20,270 nucleotides of DNA from a virus, in IMG/VR virus record IMGVR_UViG_3300008111_000316, positions 1-20,270 of that record; one strand, written 5' to 3'. The position numbers and the translations under genes were made by a program. Under the pieces are notes generated by a model, which was not told the origin of the DNA, did not search any database, and was given only the letters and a program-made list of their open reading frames with translations. Shown here piece by piece: positions 1 to 6,613 of the stretch (positions within the stretch are counted from its first letter, which is position 1; each line of letters begins with the position of its first letter).

Positions 1-34
1 AAACCGTCTTGGATTTGTACCATCGCTTCATCAT
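1..34 (-). CDS. N-terminus of a probable small membrane protein (holin-like), cut by window edge
   Basis: Only eleven residues are visible, MMKRWYKSKTV, starting at an ATG whose first bases overlap the stop of the preceding gene (ATGA). A strong GGGAGG ribosome binding site lies just upstream. It is spaced better for the second ATG at position 31, so the protein may start one codon later. The W-Y-x-S-K-T-V opening is one I associate with short phage membrane proteins, in which a hydrophobic segment follows. Its place directly after an amidase and an XhlA-like protein fits a holin. The function is an inference from eleven residues and context. Confidence 0.5.
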   Translation of the reverse strand, partial: MMKRWYKSKTV

Positions 35-234
35 GCACCTCCCATGCGAAACCATGCAAGAAACAGCATCCATGCGCCAGTACCTGCAATCATGACCAGA
101 TAGACCTGTTGTTCGAGACGCGCAATGCGCTTCTCAAACTCTTTGAAATTGGCATCTCCAGATTCCAGACGTCGCAAAATCATGTCTTGCTTTTCTTCTA
201 TGCGCGCCAGCTTTGTTTCCACAGTCTCACTCAT
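31..234 (-). CDS. XhlA-like coiled-coil membrane protein (probable lysis accessory or holin)
   Basis: This 67-residue protein has a charged, heptad-patterned N-terminal part (about residues 5-43, rich in E, K, R with L/I spacing) predicted to form a coiled coil. One transmembrane segment follows at about residues 44-62 (VYLVMIAGTGAWMLFLAWF). That layout matches the XhlA family of phage and PBSX-type lysis proteins, which sit in the cytoplasmic membrane and act with a holin and an amidase. The start is chosen because AAGGA lies 7 nt upstream of the ATG. It overlaps the amidase stop by 8 nt, so translation is probably coupled. Family membership is judged by architecture only. Confidence 0.72.
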   Translation of the reverse strand: MSETVETKLARIEEKQDMILRRLESGDANFKEFEKRIARLEQQVYLVMIAGTGAWMLFLAWFRMGGA

Positions 235-784
235 GATAATTTCCTTGGTATGCTCGAAACTCTTGTCGAATCATTTCCATGTTGATTGCTGATCCTGGAC
301 ATGTCTTGCGCGCAGCTTGGTATTCTCGATGGCCTTTGAGCGTGTCAGATGTCACAGTGATTTCATGCCATGCCATCAGTGCGAGAGTCGTCGCACGCAC
401 CATGGTATGCAAATCGTCTGGCCATGGACGCACATCGTAATCGCCAACGACCTCAATGCCCCACATCGACGCATTGCCTTTTAAATCACTGCAGTGAATG
501 CCTGCCACATTTAGTGGACACATCTGCCAGATACCATCATTCTCTACTTTTGGAGATCCAAGCACAATGAACAAATGTGGGCCACCACGCCAGCCCATGG
601 CTTGGTATCGTGCGCTCATGGCGTCCATGGTGCGCTTTCCATTCCATTGGCTTGGTGTCGGTCTCCATGTGTGATGTAGCACGACACCTTTGGCCCATGG
701 CGCCACATCTGGATTGTGCCTGTCGAGATGCATGCGAAATTCTGCGACAGTCTTCCATTGCATCAACGCATACGCATATGCCAT
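227..784 (-). CDS. N-acetylmuramoyl-L-alanine amidase endolysin (Amidase_2/PGRP fold)
   Basis: This 185-aa protein is a single-domain zinc amidase that cleaves the bond between N-acetylmuramic acid and L-alanine in peptidoglycan. The zinc ligands are visible: a His in VVLHHTW (residues 37-38), His152 in GHREY, and Cys162 in the TCPG motif; WGIEVVGDYD is the family's central strand. No cell-wall-binding domain or signal peptide is present, so export would depend on a holin. I start it at the ATG at 784, not the ATG six codons upstream at 802: AAGGTG sits 7 nt before 784, and this ATG shares a base with the upstream stop (TGATG). It is followed by an XhlA-like protein and a probable holin, giving a conventional lysis cassette. 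Confidence 0.9.
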   Translation of the reverse strand: MAYAYALMQWKTVAEFRMHLDRHNPDVAPWAKGVVLHHTWRPTPSQWNGKRTMDAMSARYQAMGWRGGPHLFIVLGSPKVENDGIWQMCPLNVAGIHCSDLKGNASMWGIEVVGDYDVRPWPDDLHTMVRATTLALMAWHEITVTSDTLKGHREYQAARKTCPGSAINMEMIRQEFRAYQGNYHE

Positions 785-1110
785 CAGCGAACACCTTGCC
801 ATCGTTGAATCTTATTCATGAACGTCGTGCCATTGCCACGATTGACAATGAAGAATAATTCGTTGCCGATCACAGTGATGTTGCCATGTGCATCCTCGAC
901 AAACTGAATCAATTCCCATGATGCAGTGATGGTTTTGCGATACCACAAATGGATTGCGAATTTCTTGCTTGGTATCAGATGTGATCCCATGGACGTCGCA
1001 AACCATTGACCGGCTTTGTCTACCTGCACAAAAGTTTGCGTCGCAGTGTATGTGCCTCCCGGAATGCCAAGCTCAGTCGCCAATGGGATTGGTATTAGTG
1101 CGTTTGTCAT
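784..1110 (-). CDS. Hypothetical protein, 108 aa
   Basis: I do not recognise this protein. It starts at an ATG with AAAGG 7 nt upstream and ends in a TGATG overlap with the amidase, so it is probably translated with it. It has no signal peptide, transmembrane segment or cysteine motif. The N-terminal half is rich in small and aromatic residues (TYTATQTFVQVDKAGQWFAT), the middle has a basic and aromatic stretch (KFAIHLWYRKT), and the C-terminus is hydrophilic. The pattern suggests a small beta-rich soluble fold. Being first in the lysis set, it could be a host-wall or structural accessory, but nothing in the sequence shows that. A 59-nt gap separates it from dcd and holds no convincing promoter. 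Confidence 0.7.
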   Translation of the reverse strand: MTNALIPIPLATELGIPGGTYTATQTFVQVDKAGQWFATSMGSHLIPSKKFAIHLWYRKTITASWELIQFVEDAHGNITVIGNELFFIVNRGNGTTFMNKIQRWQGVR

Positions 1111-1169
1111 GGTGTGCCTTTCGCAGATGCATTGGCTTCTGCTTTCATTATCGCATCACTGTCAAGAAT

Positions 1170-1721
1170 TCATTGCTGCATCCTTGGCAGTGTGACACCA
1201 GATTGGTCTTGGTATTTTCCTCGTTTGTCAGAGTATGTCACTCTTGGCCGATCTCCACGGAAAAACATGACCTGCGCAATTCCTTCATTGGCGTAAATCT
1301 TGACTGCATTCAGCGACGCATTGTGTATCTCAATGGTCAATTCGCCTCGCCATCCCGGCTCCATTGGTGTGCAGTTGATGATAAGACCACATCTGGCATA
1401 CGTCGATTTGCCAACAACGATGCCAATGACATCCTCAGGCATGGCGAATTTCTCTACACTGCGACACAGCACAAACTCTCCAGCACCGATCACATACTCT
1501 GATTGTTTGTATGTGCGCACTGCCATGACATCGAATGCGTCGCGATTCTTTGGATCTACTGTGTCGTTTGCGTATTCCATCCATTCATCTGCAACACGCA
1601 TGTCATAGCCAAACGATGTCAGGCCATAGGAAATCACATCTGGACGACTTTCGCACGGTGCGAAATTCTCAATCATGCCTGCGTGTGCCAGTCTCTCTAT
1701 CTCGACGTCATGCAAAATCAT
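1170..1721 (-). CDS. dcd: dCTP deaminase
   Basis: This 183-aa enzyme should deaminate dCTP to dUTP, supplying dUMP for the adjacent ThyX. Diagnostic motifs are SYGLTSFGYDMR (residues 31-42), GKSTYARCGL (104-113, with the phosphate-binding Ser and Arg), PGWRGELTIEIHN (122-134, with the catalytic Glu131) and the C-terminal GKYQDQSGVTLPR. The length matches the usual ~190 aa. No residue that would make it a dUTPase-only member stands out, but a bifunctional dCTP deaminase/dUTPase cannot be excluded. The start at 1721 is in an ATGA overlap with the thyX stop and has GAAGG 7 nt upstream; the longer reading from 1760 would lie deep inside thyX and lacks support. Confidence 0.93.
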   Translation of the reverse strand: MILHDVEIERLAHAGMIENFAPCESRPDVISYGLTSFGYDMRVADEWMEYANDTVDPKNRDAFDVMAVRTYKQSEYVIGAGEFVLCRSVEKFAMPEDVIGIVVGKSTYARCGLIINCTPMEPGWRGELTIEIHNASLNAVKIYANEGIAQVMFFRGDRPRVTYSDKRGKYQDQSGVTLPRMQQ

Positions 1722-2386
1722 TCGAAGGCCTTCCATGCTTGACCATAGTGATGGTCGCAAATCGTATTGACTGCATCTGCGTAGAATCGGATATGGCTTT
1801 GCGCAGTGCTGTGTGTGCGCAGACTGACGAAATGCTTCAATGCTTGCTGCGATGCAGTCCAGTAAAATCGTGTGTAGACTGCCAATGGCAATGCCATGCG
1901 TGCTTCCTCGCGAGACATGCCATGCGCAATCAGATAGTGATAGTGAAGCAGTGATGTCTCGATTGATTCGCGCAATTGCTTTGCATGCAATTCGTCCATG
2001 GCTTCAGCGGATCCTTGCTTGCTCACTGAGCTTTGCACATGGACGACGTCTGGATAATATGCATGCAACACCTCGCTGTATCTCTGCGAAACCTCATTCC
2101 ATCCAGTATCGACGAATGCGTATGTAGAGCCAACGACATGCTTATACCATTGGCGTGCGACAAACTCTGGACAAGACACCATCAGTGTGACTGGCGAATG
2201 ACGGAATGGAGACCAGTGCCCATCTTTGGCCAGACGCGCAATCAGACGCGCATCCTTCTCAGCATCATGCGCACCGTCTCTGTCATAGCTTACTCTGGCA
2301 GCATCAGTGATTTTCTCTGATGGATTGACGGTCATCCAGTCTACCAATTCCACAAAGCCATGCTGATTATCAACGTCGATTTTCAT
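1718..2386 (-). CDS. thyX: Flavin-dependent thymidylate synthase, variant motif
   Basis: This 222-aa protein should make dTMP from dUMP using FAD, NADPH and methylene-tetrahydrofolate. It aligns with ThyX by the HWSPFRHSPVTLMV segment (57-70), the signature region 78-103 (ARQWYKH then WNEVSQRYSEV) and the C-terminal ALPLAVYTRFYWT plus LRTHSTAQSHIR. Three departures are visible. The classic RHR is KHV. About ten extra residues separate it from NEVSQRY. The usual AQxEIR is AQSHIR, with His for Glu. The length is normal and the fold segments are intact, so I expect an active enzyme, though the substrate pocket may differ. It overlaps both neighbours by ATGA and is followed by dcd, forming a dTMP supply pair. 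Its ribosome binding site is weak, suggesting translational coupling. Confidence 0.93.
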   Translation of the reverse strand: MKIDVDNQHGFVELVDWMTVNPSEKITDAARVSYDRDGAHDAEKDARLIARLAKDGHWSPFRHSPVTLMVSCPEFVARQWYKHVVGSTYAFVDTGWNEVSQRYSEVLHAYYPDVVHVQSSVSKQGSAEAMDELHAKQLRESIETSLLHYHYLIAHGMSREEARMALPLAVYTRFYWTASQQALKHFVSLRTHSTAQSHIRFYADAVNTICDHHYGQAWKAFE

Positions 2387-2559
2387 GCGCGTTTCTCTGC
2401 TTCCTCTTTGTAGACCTGCCTCTGCAATTGCTCAATCCTCACAGTGATTTGACTGCGCCAGATGTGCAAATCCTGTCGCTCAGGATGCTTTGCAATTTCT
2501 GCGTCGATCTCCATGCGTTTCCATCGCCAGAATTCCAAGACCTGCATCGTGCTACTCAT
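2383..2559 (-). CDS. Hypothetical 58-aa charged helical protein
   Basis: This small protein (MSSTMQVLEFWRWKRMEIDA...) is mostly charged and amphipathic, with heptad-like spacing between about residues 8 and 55, so one long helix or helical hairpin is likely. It has no cysteines and no membrane segment. The ATG at 2559 is used here because it forms an ATGA overlap with the preceding lysozyme-like gene and has AAGGG about 10 nt upstream. A GTG at 2565 is the alternative and is spaced closer. It sits between a transglycosylase and thyX, overlapping both, so it is clearly part of the operon. No function can be assigned. Confidence 0.68.
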   Translation of the reverse strand: MSSTMQVLEFWRWKRMEIDAEIAKHPERQDLHIWRSQITVRIEQLQRQVYKEEAEKRA

Positions 2560-2921
2560 TGCCACACTGCCCTTCCATCAATGACGACCATCCATTGTGA
2601 CCAGCATGCTTGCGAAGATTTCCAATGCCTCCATCCAGTGCCATCACTCCACAATCTGCGAAATGCTGTGTACTGGTTTTCGTATGAATCTCTCTGCGCA
2701 TGATCGGTGCCCATTAGCCAGAGATACGTTTTGTCGTTGAATTGAAACAGTCCACCATCATGTGTTTTCGATCTGGACTGCGTCGTATATGTGCCATAGT
2801 TGTGGCCATCGCCAGACTCGCATGAGATGATGGCCAATGCTTCGCGAGACACAGCGAATGGCTCGACGCGACAATCACTGCCAGCACACAGCAGATACCA
2901 AAACAATACTATGGTTTCCAT
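2556..2921 (-). CDS. Small transglycosylase/lysozyme-like protein with N-terminal hydrophobic segment
   Basis: The 121-aa product opens with a short hydrophobic stretch (METIVLFWYLLCAGS), which could be a signal or signal-anchor sequence. A compact lysozyme-like domain follows: AIISCESGDGHNYGT at 30-44, with the probable catalytic Glu35, then THDGGLFQFNDKTYLWLMG at 53-71. The CESG...GGLFQF layout resembles Rpf-type and SLT-type muralytic domains, which cut the glycan strand of peptidoglycan. The start at 2921 has a very good AAAGGTGG site and a TGATG overlap with the upstream membrane protein; the longer reading from 3122 runs through other genes. Two tiny membrane proteins immediately precede it, which suggests a lysis cassette separate from the amidase set. 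A virion-associated or host-entry role is also possible. Confidence 0.8.
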   Translation of the reverse strand: METIVLFWYLLCAGSDCRVEPFAVSREALAIISCESGDGHNYGTYTTQSRSKTHDGGLFQFNDKTYLWLMGTDHAQRDSYENQYTAFRRLWSDGTGWRHWKSSQACWSQWMVVIDGRAVWQ

Positions 2922-3076
2922 CAGCGCCACCTTTCGTATGCAATGGCCATCCCCATGCCAATGACACAGTACATGGTATGCAAGAGAATCGCATGCATGA
3001 TTGGCATGCCTGTGGAATAGTGCATGAACAACGACACGCCAAAAATGATTACTCCAAGACCAGCAATCATTTTCAT
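2921..3076 (-). CDS. 51-aa membrane protein, two predicted transmembrane segments (holin candidate)
   Basis: The protein (MKMIAGLGVIIFGVSLFMHY...) has two hydrophobic segments, about residues 3-19 and 29-47, joined by a short loop (HYSTGMPIMHA), and ends with the basic-aromatic tail YERWR. Small size, two membrane spans and a charged C-terminus are features of class II holins. I start it at the ATG at 3076, which forms an ATGA overlap with the 32-aa gene before it. A longer in-frame version from 3151 would add a cysteine-rich, out-of-frame-looking extension and is unlikely. Its stop overlaps the lysozyme-like gene's start. Holin function is an inference from topology and neighbourhood. Confidence 0.68.
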   Translation of the reverse strand: MKMIAGLGVIIFGVSLFMHYSTGMPIMHAILLHTMYCVIGMGMAIAYERWR

Positions 3077-3171
3077 GGCTTCCATCTTCGTTGCTCCAAT
3101 GCCATACCGACGACAATCGCAACAGTCGCAGTCACAAAACCAAGCACGCATCCTGCAATAAACTCAATCAC
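3073..3171 (-). CDS. 32-aa single-span membrane protein (GTG start)
   Basis: A 32-residue frame opens at GTG 3171, with AGAGG 6 nt upstream, and ends by ATGA at the start of the 51-aa membrane protein. It reads MIEFIAGCVLGFVTATVAIV and then VGMALEQRRWKP: one continuous hydrophobic span (about residues 4-24) followed by a basic tail. This is the layout of a minimal inner-membrane protein with a cytoplasmic C-terminus. It overlaps the end of the 70-aa gene before it by 8 nt, in keeping with the packing style of this operon. It could be an antiholin, a pinholin-like partner or a spanin-like accessory. The coding claim rests on its start, site spacing, overlap and clean membrane segment, not on a known family. 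Confidence 0.6.
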   Translation of the reverse strand: MIEFIAGCVLGFVTATVAIVVGMALEQRRWKP

Positions 3172-3376
3172 TCTGCACCTCTTCTGCTAATGCCTGCAAT
3201 TCCTCGACGATGTCTTCTAAGATCAGTGCCAGTGTGGCATCAATCCTGCTGCCACGTGTCACTACTTCGTCTTCCTCGTCGTCTGCTTTCTCTCTGACCA
3301 TCATCCACCTTCCGCTTGGCCCGACGTCGATGTGGTACCAATATCTGCCAATCAATTTCCGATATATCGTATGCAT
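3164..3376 (-). CDS. Hypothetical 70-aa acidic protein, overlapping the nuclease gene
   Basis: The product (MHTIYRKLIGRYWYHIDVGP...) has a small beta-type N-terminal half with many aromatics, then an acid-rich segment (EKADDEEDEVV) and a helical, Leu/Glu-rich C-terminus. It resembles no family I can name. GGAGA lies 9 nt before the ATG. Its first 137 nt lie inside the 3' part of the VRR-NUC gene in another frame, which is unusually long for this tightly packed genome. The protein looks natural in composition, so I accept it as a gene. Either the overlap is genuine or the nuclease frame normally ends earlier. Confidence 0.66.
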   Translation of the reverse strand: MHTIYRKLIGRYWYHIDVGPSGRWMMVREKADDEEDEVVTRGSRIDATLALILEDIVEELQALAEEVQSD

Positions 3377-3668
3377 TGCGCAGTATCTCCATCATGTCCA
3401 TGGCCTCGTCTACTGTGCGTATGACGACTGCTGGATATTCAGACCATTGCGCAAAGAATTCTCTCTGCTTCAGACTGAGTGATCCCTTTGGAGATTTTAC
3501 TTCTACACAGAAGAGTGCGCCACGATAGCCACAGAGTAAATCAGGTACGCCACCACCAGCATTGCTCAGGTCTGCGACCATGGCACCACAGTATGTCAAT
3601 GCTGCCACAATGGCTTTGTGATTGTCGTCGAGCTTCTGGCGAAACCTTGGAATGTATCCCTTGCTCAT
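3240..3668 (-). CDS. VRR-NUC-domain nuclease
   Basis: The first ~105 of 142 residues form a PD-(D/E)xK nuclease of the VRR-NUC type. GGGVPDLLCG carries Asp43, VEVKSPKG carries the Glu56-x-Lys58 pair, and LSLKQREFF carries the conserved Gln68. Phage VRR-NUC proteins are structure-specific or resolvase-like nucleases involved in replication and recombination, which fits a position just after the primase-helicase. AAGGTG is 7 nt before the ATG, and the gene overlaps its upstream neighbour by ATGA. The last ~35 residues are a very basic tail (RRRAKRKVDD, then RRRGRRSS), encoded over the start of the next gene in another frame. The tail may bind DNA or may simply be over-printed sequence. Confidence 0.88.
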   Translation of the reverse strand: MSKGYIPRFRQKLDDNHKAIVAALTYCGAMVADLSNAGGGVPDLLCGYRGALFCVEVKSPKGSLSLKQREFFAQWSEYPAVVIRTVDEAMDMMEILRNAYDISEIDWQILVPHRRRAKRKVDDGQRESRRRGRRSSDTWQQD

Positions 3669-4144
3669 TTCTGCACACCTTCGCCAGTGAATGCAAGCAT
3701 GATATCAATCAAATCCCGATCACTACTGCGTGTCTTCCATTGTCGCCATTTGGATGCCAGCATGGCGAATTCGCCACCTTGCAGAATGCTGGCATCGAGT
3801 CGCACATTGAAGCGGTCAATGGCCTCTTTGCGCTTCATTGCTGTACCTGGCCCATATGCAGATGATGCGCTTTCCATCATGGACACAAATCGCTGTTGCG
3901 TGTCGATCTGCGATGCGCGCAGTGCTGTGCGCCATGTGGTTTCCAATTCGTCTACCTCATGCGCCACAATGGTCAGTGAGCCAGACGCATCCTGCCTGCA
4001 TAGTGTGCAAAGCTGTGGATATGGTGTGGCAGTATCCATGGCACGCATGCAACACAGACACAGTGCAGGCACACTCTTTTTTATGATTGGACTGTTGTCG
4101 GTTTTGGCATCCATGAAAAGATCGCCTTTCTCTCGCTTGGCCAT
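3665..4144 (-). CDS. Hypothetical protein with a four-cysteine zinc-ribbon
   Basis: The 159-aa protein has two CxxC knuckles, at residues 29-32 (CLCC) and 46-49 (CTLC), spaced like a zinc ribbon. A mainly helical region follows (about 55-159) with many charged residues and a WRQWK patch near 125. No catalytic motif is visible. The start at 4144 is preferred because AAGGA is 8 nt upstream; a second ATG two codons earlier lies too close to it. It is the first gene after the AT-rich inverted-repeat element and precedes the VRR-NUC nuclease with an ATGA overlap. A DNA-binding role in replication is reasonable but unproven. Confidence 0.75.
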   Translation of the reverse strand: MAKREKGDLFMDAKTDNSPIIKKSVPALCLCCMRAMDTATPYPQLCTLCRQDASGSLTIVAHEVDELETTWRTALRASQIDTQQRFVSMMESASSAYGPGTAMKRKEAIDRFNVRLDASILQGGEFAMLASKWRQWKTRSSDRDLIDIMLAFTGEGVQK

Positions 4145-4160
4145 TTTCATCTTCCTTCAC

Positions 4161-4262
4161 TGCATTAAGACATTAAGTAGGTATGTTTTTTGTAAAGTAT
4201 GTACATGAAGAGAATATAGTAGAAACTCTTGGAAAACATAGTGCAGTTAATGTCTTAATGCA
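4161..4262. repeat. 16-bp perfect inverted repeat bounding an AT-rich 70-bp spacer
   Basis: The arms are TGCATTAAGACATTAA at 4161-4176 and its exact reverse complement at 4247-4262. The spacer is clearly more AT-rich than the genes around it and contains GTATGT twice (4181, 4197) and a T-run. It fills the gap between the primase-helicase stop and the zinc-ribbon gene. No U-tract follows on the minus strand, and a 70-nt loop is too long for an intrinsic terminator. Candidates are a replication origin, a two-site operator or an integration site. A weak minus-strand -10 (TATATT, near 4213-4218) lacks a good -35. Confidence 0.85.
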
Positions 4263-4267
4263 CATGA

Positions 4268-6613
4268 TTATGCTTCGCCTCGACGCATTTGACTGCGCGA
4301 CGGCCGTGTTTCGTCAGGTGCAGTGCGAAACTCATCCAGCATACCAATGCCAAACACAGAAGAGCGATTGTGCGAGACTGCACCGATCTCTGCATACCGT
4401 GTCAGCAATTGCTGCACAAGCCATCGCTGTGATTTGAATGATGCACCTCTTTCGCCTTCGTCTTCTGCCCATTCTTTCCATGCGTCATAAAGCGTGTGTT
4501 TGCTGATGACAGCAGTGAGATTCATGACGCATCTCTGCTGGATGAATCGCGCAACAATGTCTTCCTCTCCACGATATTCCGTCGTTGCCTTCTCGACGGC
4601 TTCGCATGAGCCAAGACCATTCCTATACCAGAGATGTGCGCCAAAGATCATCCATTGCAGTATGGCTTCTGATTCCTCATGAAACATGGCTTCCAATTCT
4701 CTTGGATCTTTTCGCTGTGCTTCTGGAATAGTTGCAGTGAATGGTAGGATGCGAAGACGTCGCCAGATGCCCACATCGAGACCTGTAATGCGAGGTTTGT
4801 GATTGCCAGTAATCCAGAGAGTGTGCGACGGATTGAACACGAATGGCTTTCCGTAGAGTGTGCGCGCAGTGATCGCATCGCCACCAGTGATGTCTTTCAC
4901 TCTGGATTCATTGAGCTTTCTGCCTTCTGGCATCTCTGAGGCCATGGCGAATCGTTTTCCGACAAGCGCAGCAATCATTGGTGTGGCACCTTCGCCATCC
5001 TGCCTGTGGTCAAGCAGTGCTTCGATAGATGATGTAGTGCCATAGTCGCCAGCAATGATGCTCAGTGCCTTCATGAATGAAGATTTACCATTGGCCCCAT
5101 TGCCATAACAGAAGAAAAGACAATGCTCATCTGTGGAGCCAGTCATGGTATATCCGACAGCTTTCTGCACATAGTCAATCAGATCGGCATCGTCTTGGAA
5201 GACAGTGCGCAGGAATGTTTGCCATTTCTGCGACATGGGAATTTCTTTGTACTCGACATTGACGATTTTCGTCAGCATCAGTGCAGGATCATGCTTGATG
5301 ACAGTCATGGTGCGCAAATCGACGACGCAATTGGCGCAATTGAATAGCCATGGAGAGGAATCGAATTCTGCTGGCTTTGCGACAAGATATGGCTGAGCTT
5401 CTGCAATCATGCCATCGATGCGCGATGTGGATTCACTCTTCAGTGCCCATTTCGCCAGATCGGCATTGATGGCGAGTGATCCACCAGCTTCTTTGTACAT
5501 TTCAAGCACGACTGCGTGTGCCAGTCGCTTGACTGCATGAACGTCAGTGTGTTCCCATCTTTGGCCATTCCACACAATCCATGCTTTCCATTCTGGCACG
5601 TATCGCAATTTGTCTTTTGTTGCGTCCACCAGTCTTTTTCCATTGCCAACATCAGTGTGATGGTATGGCGCATCGATTATTGCGACATCGTTTGTCTCAG
5701 AGTCTGTCAGTGCATCCTGTGACGATGTTTTGATTGGCACTGCTTTCGCTGTTGGTCGAGGAATAGGCAATGGTGCCTGTCGTCCATATCCAATGCCATC
5801 AACGATTGCTTTCCGCTCTTGTCGCTGTGCGCCAGTGCGAGGAATCTGTGCGCCATACAGCATGTCAGTAATCTGGTCATCAGAGTATTGAGAAAAGCCA
5901 ATCGACTCAGCGCCAGCAAGATATCCTCCAAGCAGTCTACCTGCGCGAATGCGAGTCTCGTGTCTATCGCCTTCAGAAGCATTTGCGACCATGCGTATAC
6001 CTGCATTGATGCGTCGCTGCATTACTTCCTTTACCCAAGCATCTGGATAGTCAGCATTGCTTGGTGCGACATTTGGCAAAGGTTTTTCTGCCTGATGTGC
6101 ATCCTTCAATTCCTCGATAAGCCAATCGACCGCATCTTGGATGTCGGTCAATTCCTCAGATGATCCTTCAGTGAGATTCTCAGTGAATGTGAAATATCTG
6201 GCAGTCTCGTATATCTCTACTTTATCGCCACCAGCAGTGCGTCCTTTGAGTCTGCTTCCTTCAGGTATCTCTGCAGTGCCAATGATGTGCAGGCCTTTTC
6301 CGCTTGGAGATATTTCGCTGTAGGATTTGGCGAAATACAATGCCTGCTTTGCGACAGATGATGGCTTCACCGATCCGTCAGGCATCGATGTGAGACATGC
6401 GTCTAGGTCGATGCCAACAATGCCGTCTCCAGTCAGCACAAAGCCAACACCAACAGTGTTGTATTTCCCTACGGCTTTCTCTGCTTCGTCATGTGTCGTC
6501 CATGTGGACGAGTCTGTGGACGATGCATTGCGTCCAGATTTGGCATCCACAGGAATTTTCTTCGCTGTGTAGCACACCCATCTTGGCTGCGATTTGAGGT
6601 CATCAATGTTCAT
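4268..6613 (-). CDS. Primase-helicase (prim-pol/D5-type, SF3 helicase)
   Basis: The 781-aa protein combines two enzymes of replication initiation. The N-terminal ~170 residues look like an archaeo-eukaryotic-type primase/polymerase: GIDLDAC (67-73) holds the metal-binding aspartates, SPSGKGLHI (102-110) is the conserved S-G-H strand, and VEIYETARYFTFT (132-144) follows. The C-terminal part is a superfamily 3 helicase with a D5_N-like region (about 330-480), Walker A GNGANGKSS (504-512), Walker B-like RFAMASEM (554-561), sensor LWITGNHKPRI (599-609) and an arginine-rich WRRLRILPF (617-625). Such proteins prime and unwind DNA in phages lacking a separate primase. It starts in an ATGA overlap with the methyltransferase stop, with GGA upstream. 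The inverted-repeat element follows its stop. Confidence 0.93.
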   Translation of the reverse strand: MNIDDLKSQPRWVCYTAKKIPVDAKSGRNASSTDSSTWTTHDEAEKAVGKYNTVGVGFVLTGDGIVGIDLDACLTSMPDGSVKPSSVAKQALYFAKSYSEISPSGKGLHIIGTAEIPEGSRLKGRTAGGDKVEIYETARYFTFTENLTEGSSEELTDIQDAVDWLIEELKDAHQAEKPLPNVAPSNADYPDAWVKEVMQRRINAGIRMVANASEGDRHETRIRAGRLLGGYLAGAESIGFSQYSDDQITDMLYGAQIPRTGAQRQERKAIVDGIGYGRQAPLPIPRPTAKAVPIKTSSQDALTDSETNDVAIIDAPYHHTDVGNGKRLVDATKDKLRYVPEWKAWIVWNGQRWEHTDVHAVKRLAHAVVLEMYKEAGGSLAINADLAKWALKSESTSRIDGMIAEAQPYLVAKPAEFDSSPWLFNCANCVVDLRTMTVIKHDPALMLTKIVNVEYKEIPMSQKWQTFLRTVFQDDADLIDYVQKAVGYTMTGSTDEHCLFFCYGNGANGKSSFMKALSIIAGDYGTTSSIEALLDHRQDGEGATPMIAALVGKRFAMASEMPEGRKLNESRVKDITGGDAITARTLYGKPFVFNPSHTLWITGNHKPRITGLDVGIWRRLRILPFTATIPEAQRKDPRELEAMFHEESEAILQWMIFGAHLWYRNGLGSCEAVEKATTEYRGEEDIVARFIQQRCVMNLTAVISKHTLYDAWKEWAEDEGERGASFKSQRWLVQQLLTRYAEIGAVSHNRSSVFGIGMLDEFRTAPDETRPSRSQMRRGEA

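Noticed and set aside
1111-1169. TTGACA in the gap between dcd and the 108-aa gene as a promoter
   Set aside because: The nearest TATAAT-like hexamer (GATAAT) is only about 7 nt away and nothing fits at 16-18 bp.
954-1502. Long plus-strand ORF (182 aa)
   Set aside because: It is antisense to dcd and the neighbouring gene, is rich in Cys, Arg and His in a way typical of shadow frames, has no ribosome site and contains no family motif.
3618-4208. Plus-strand ORF of 196 aa
   Set aside because: It lies opposite the zinc-ribbon gene and runs into the inverted-repeat element; composition is unnatural and no start signal is present.
4161-4262. Reading the inverted repeat as an intrinsic terminator
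   Set aside because: The loop is 70 nt and no U-tract follows on the minus strand.
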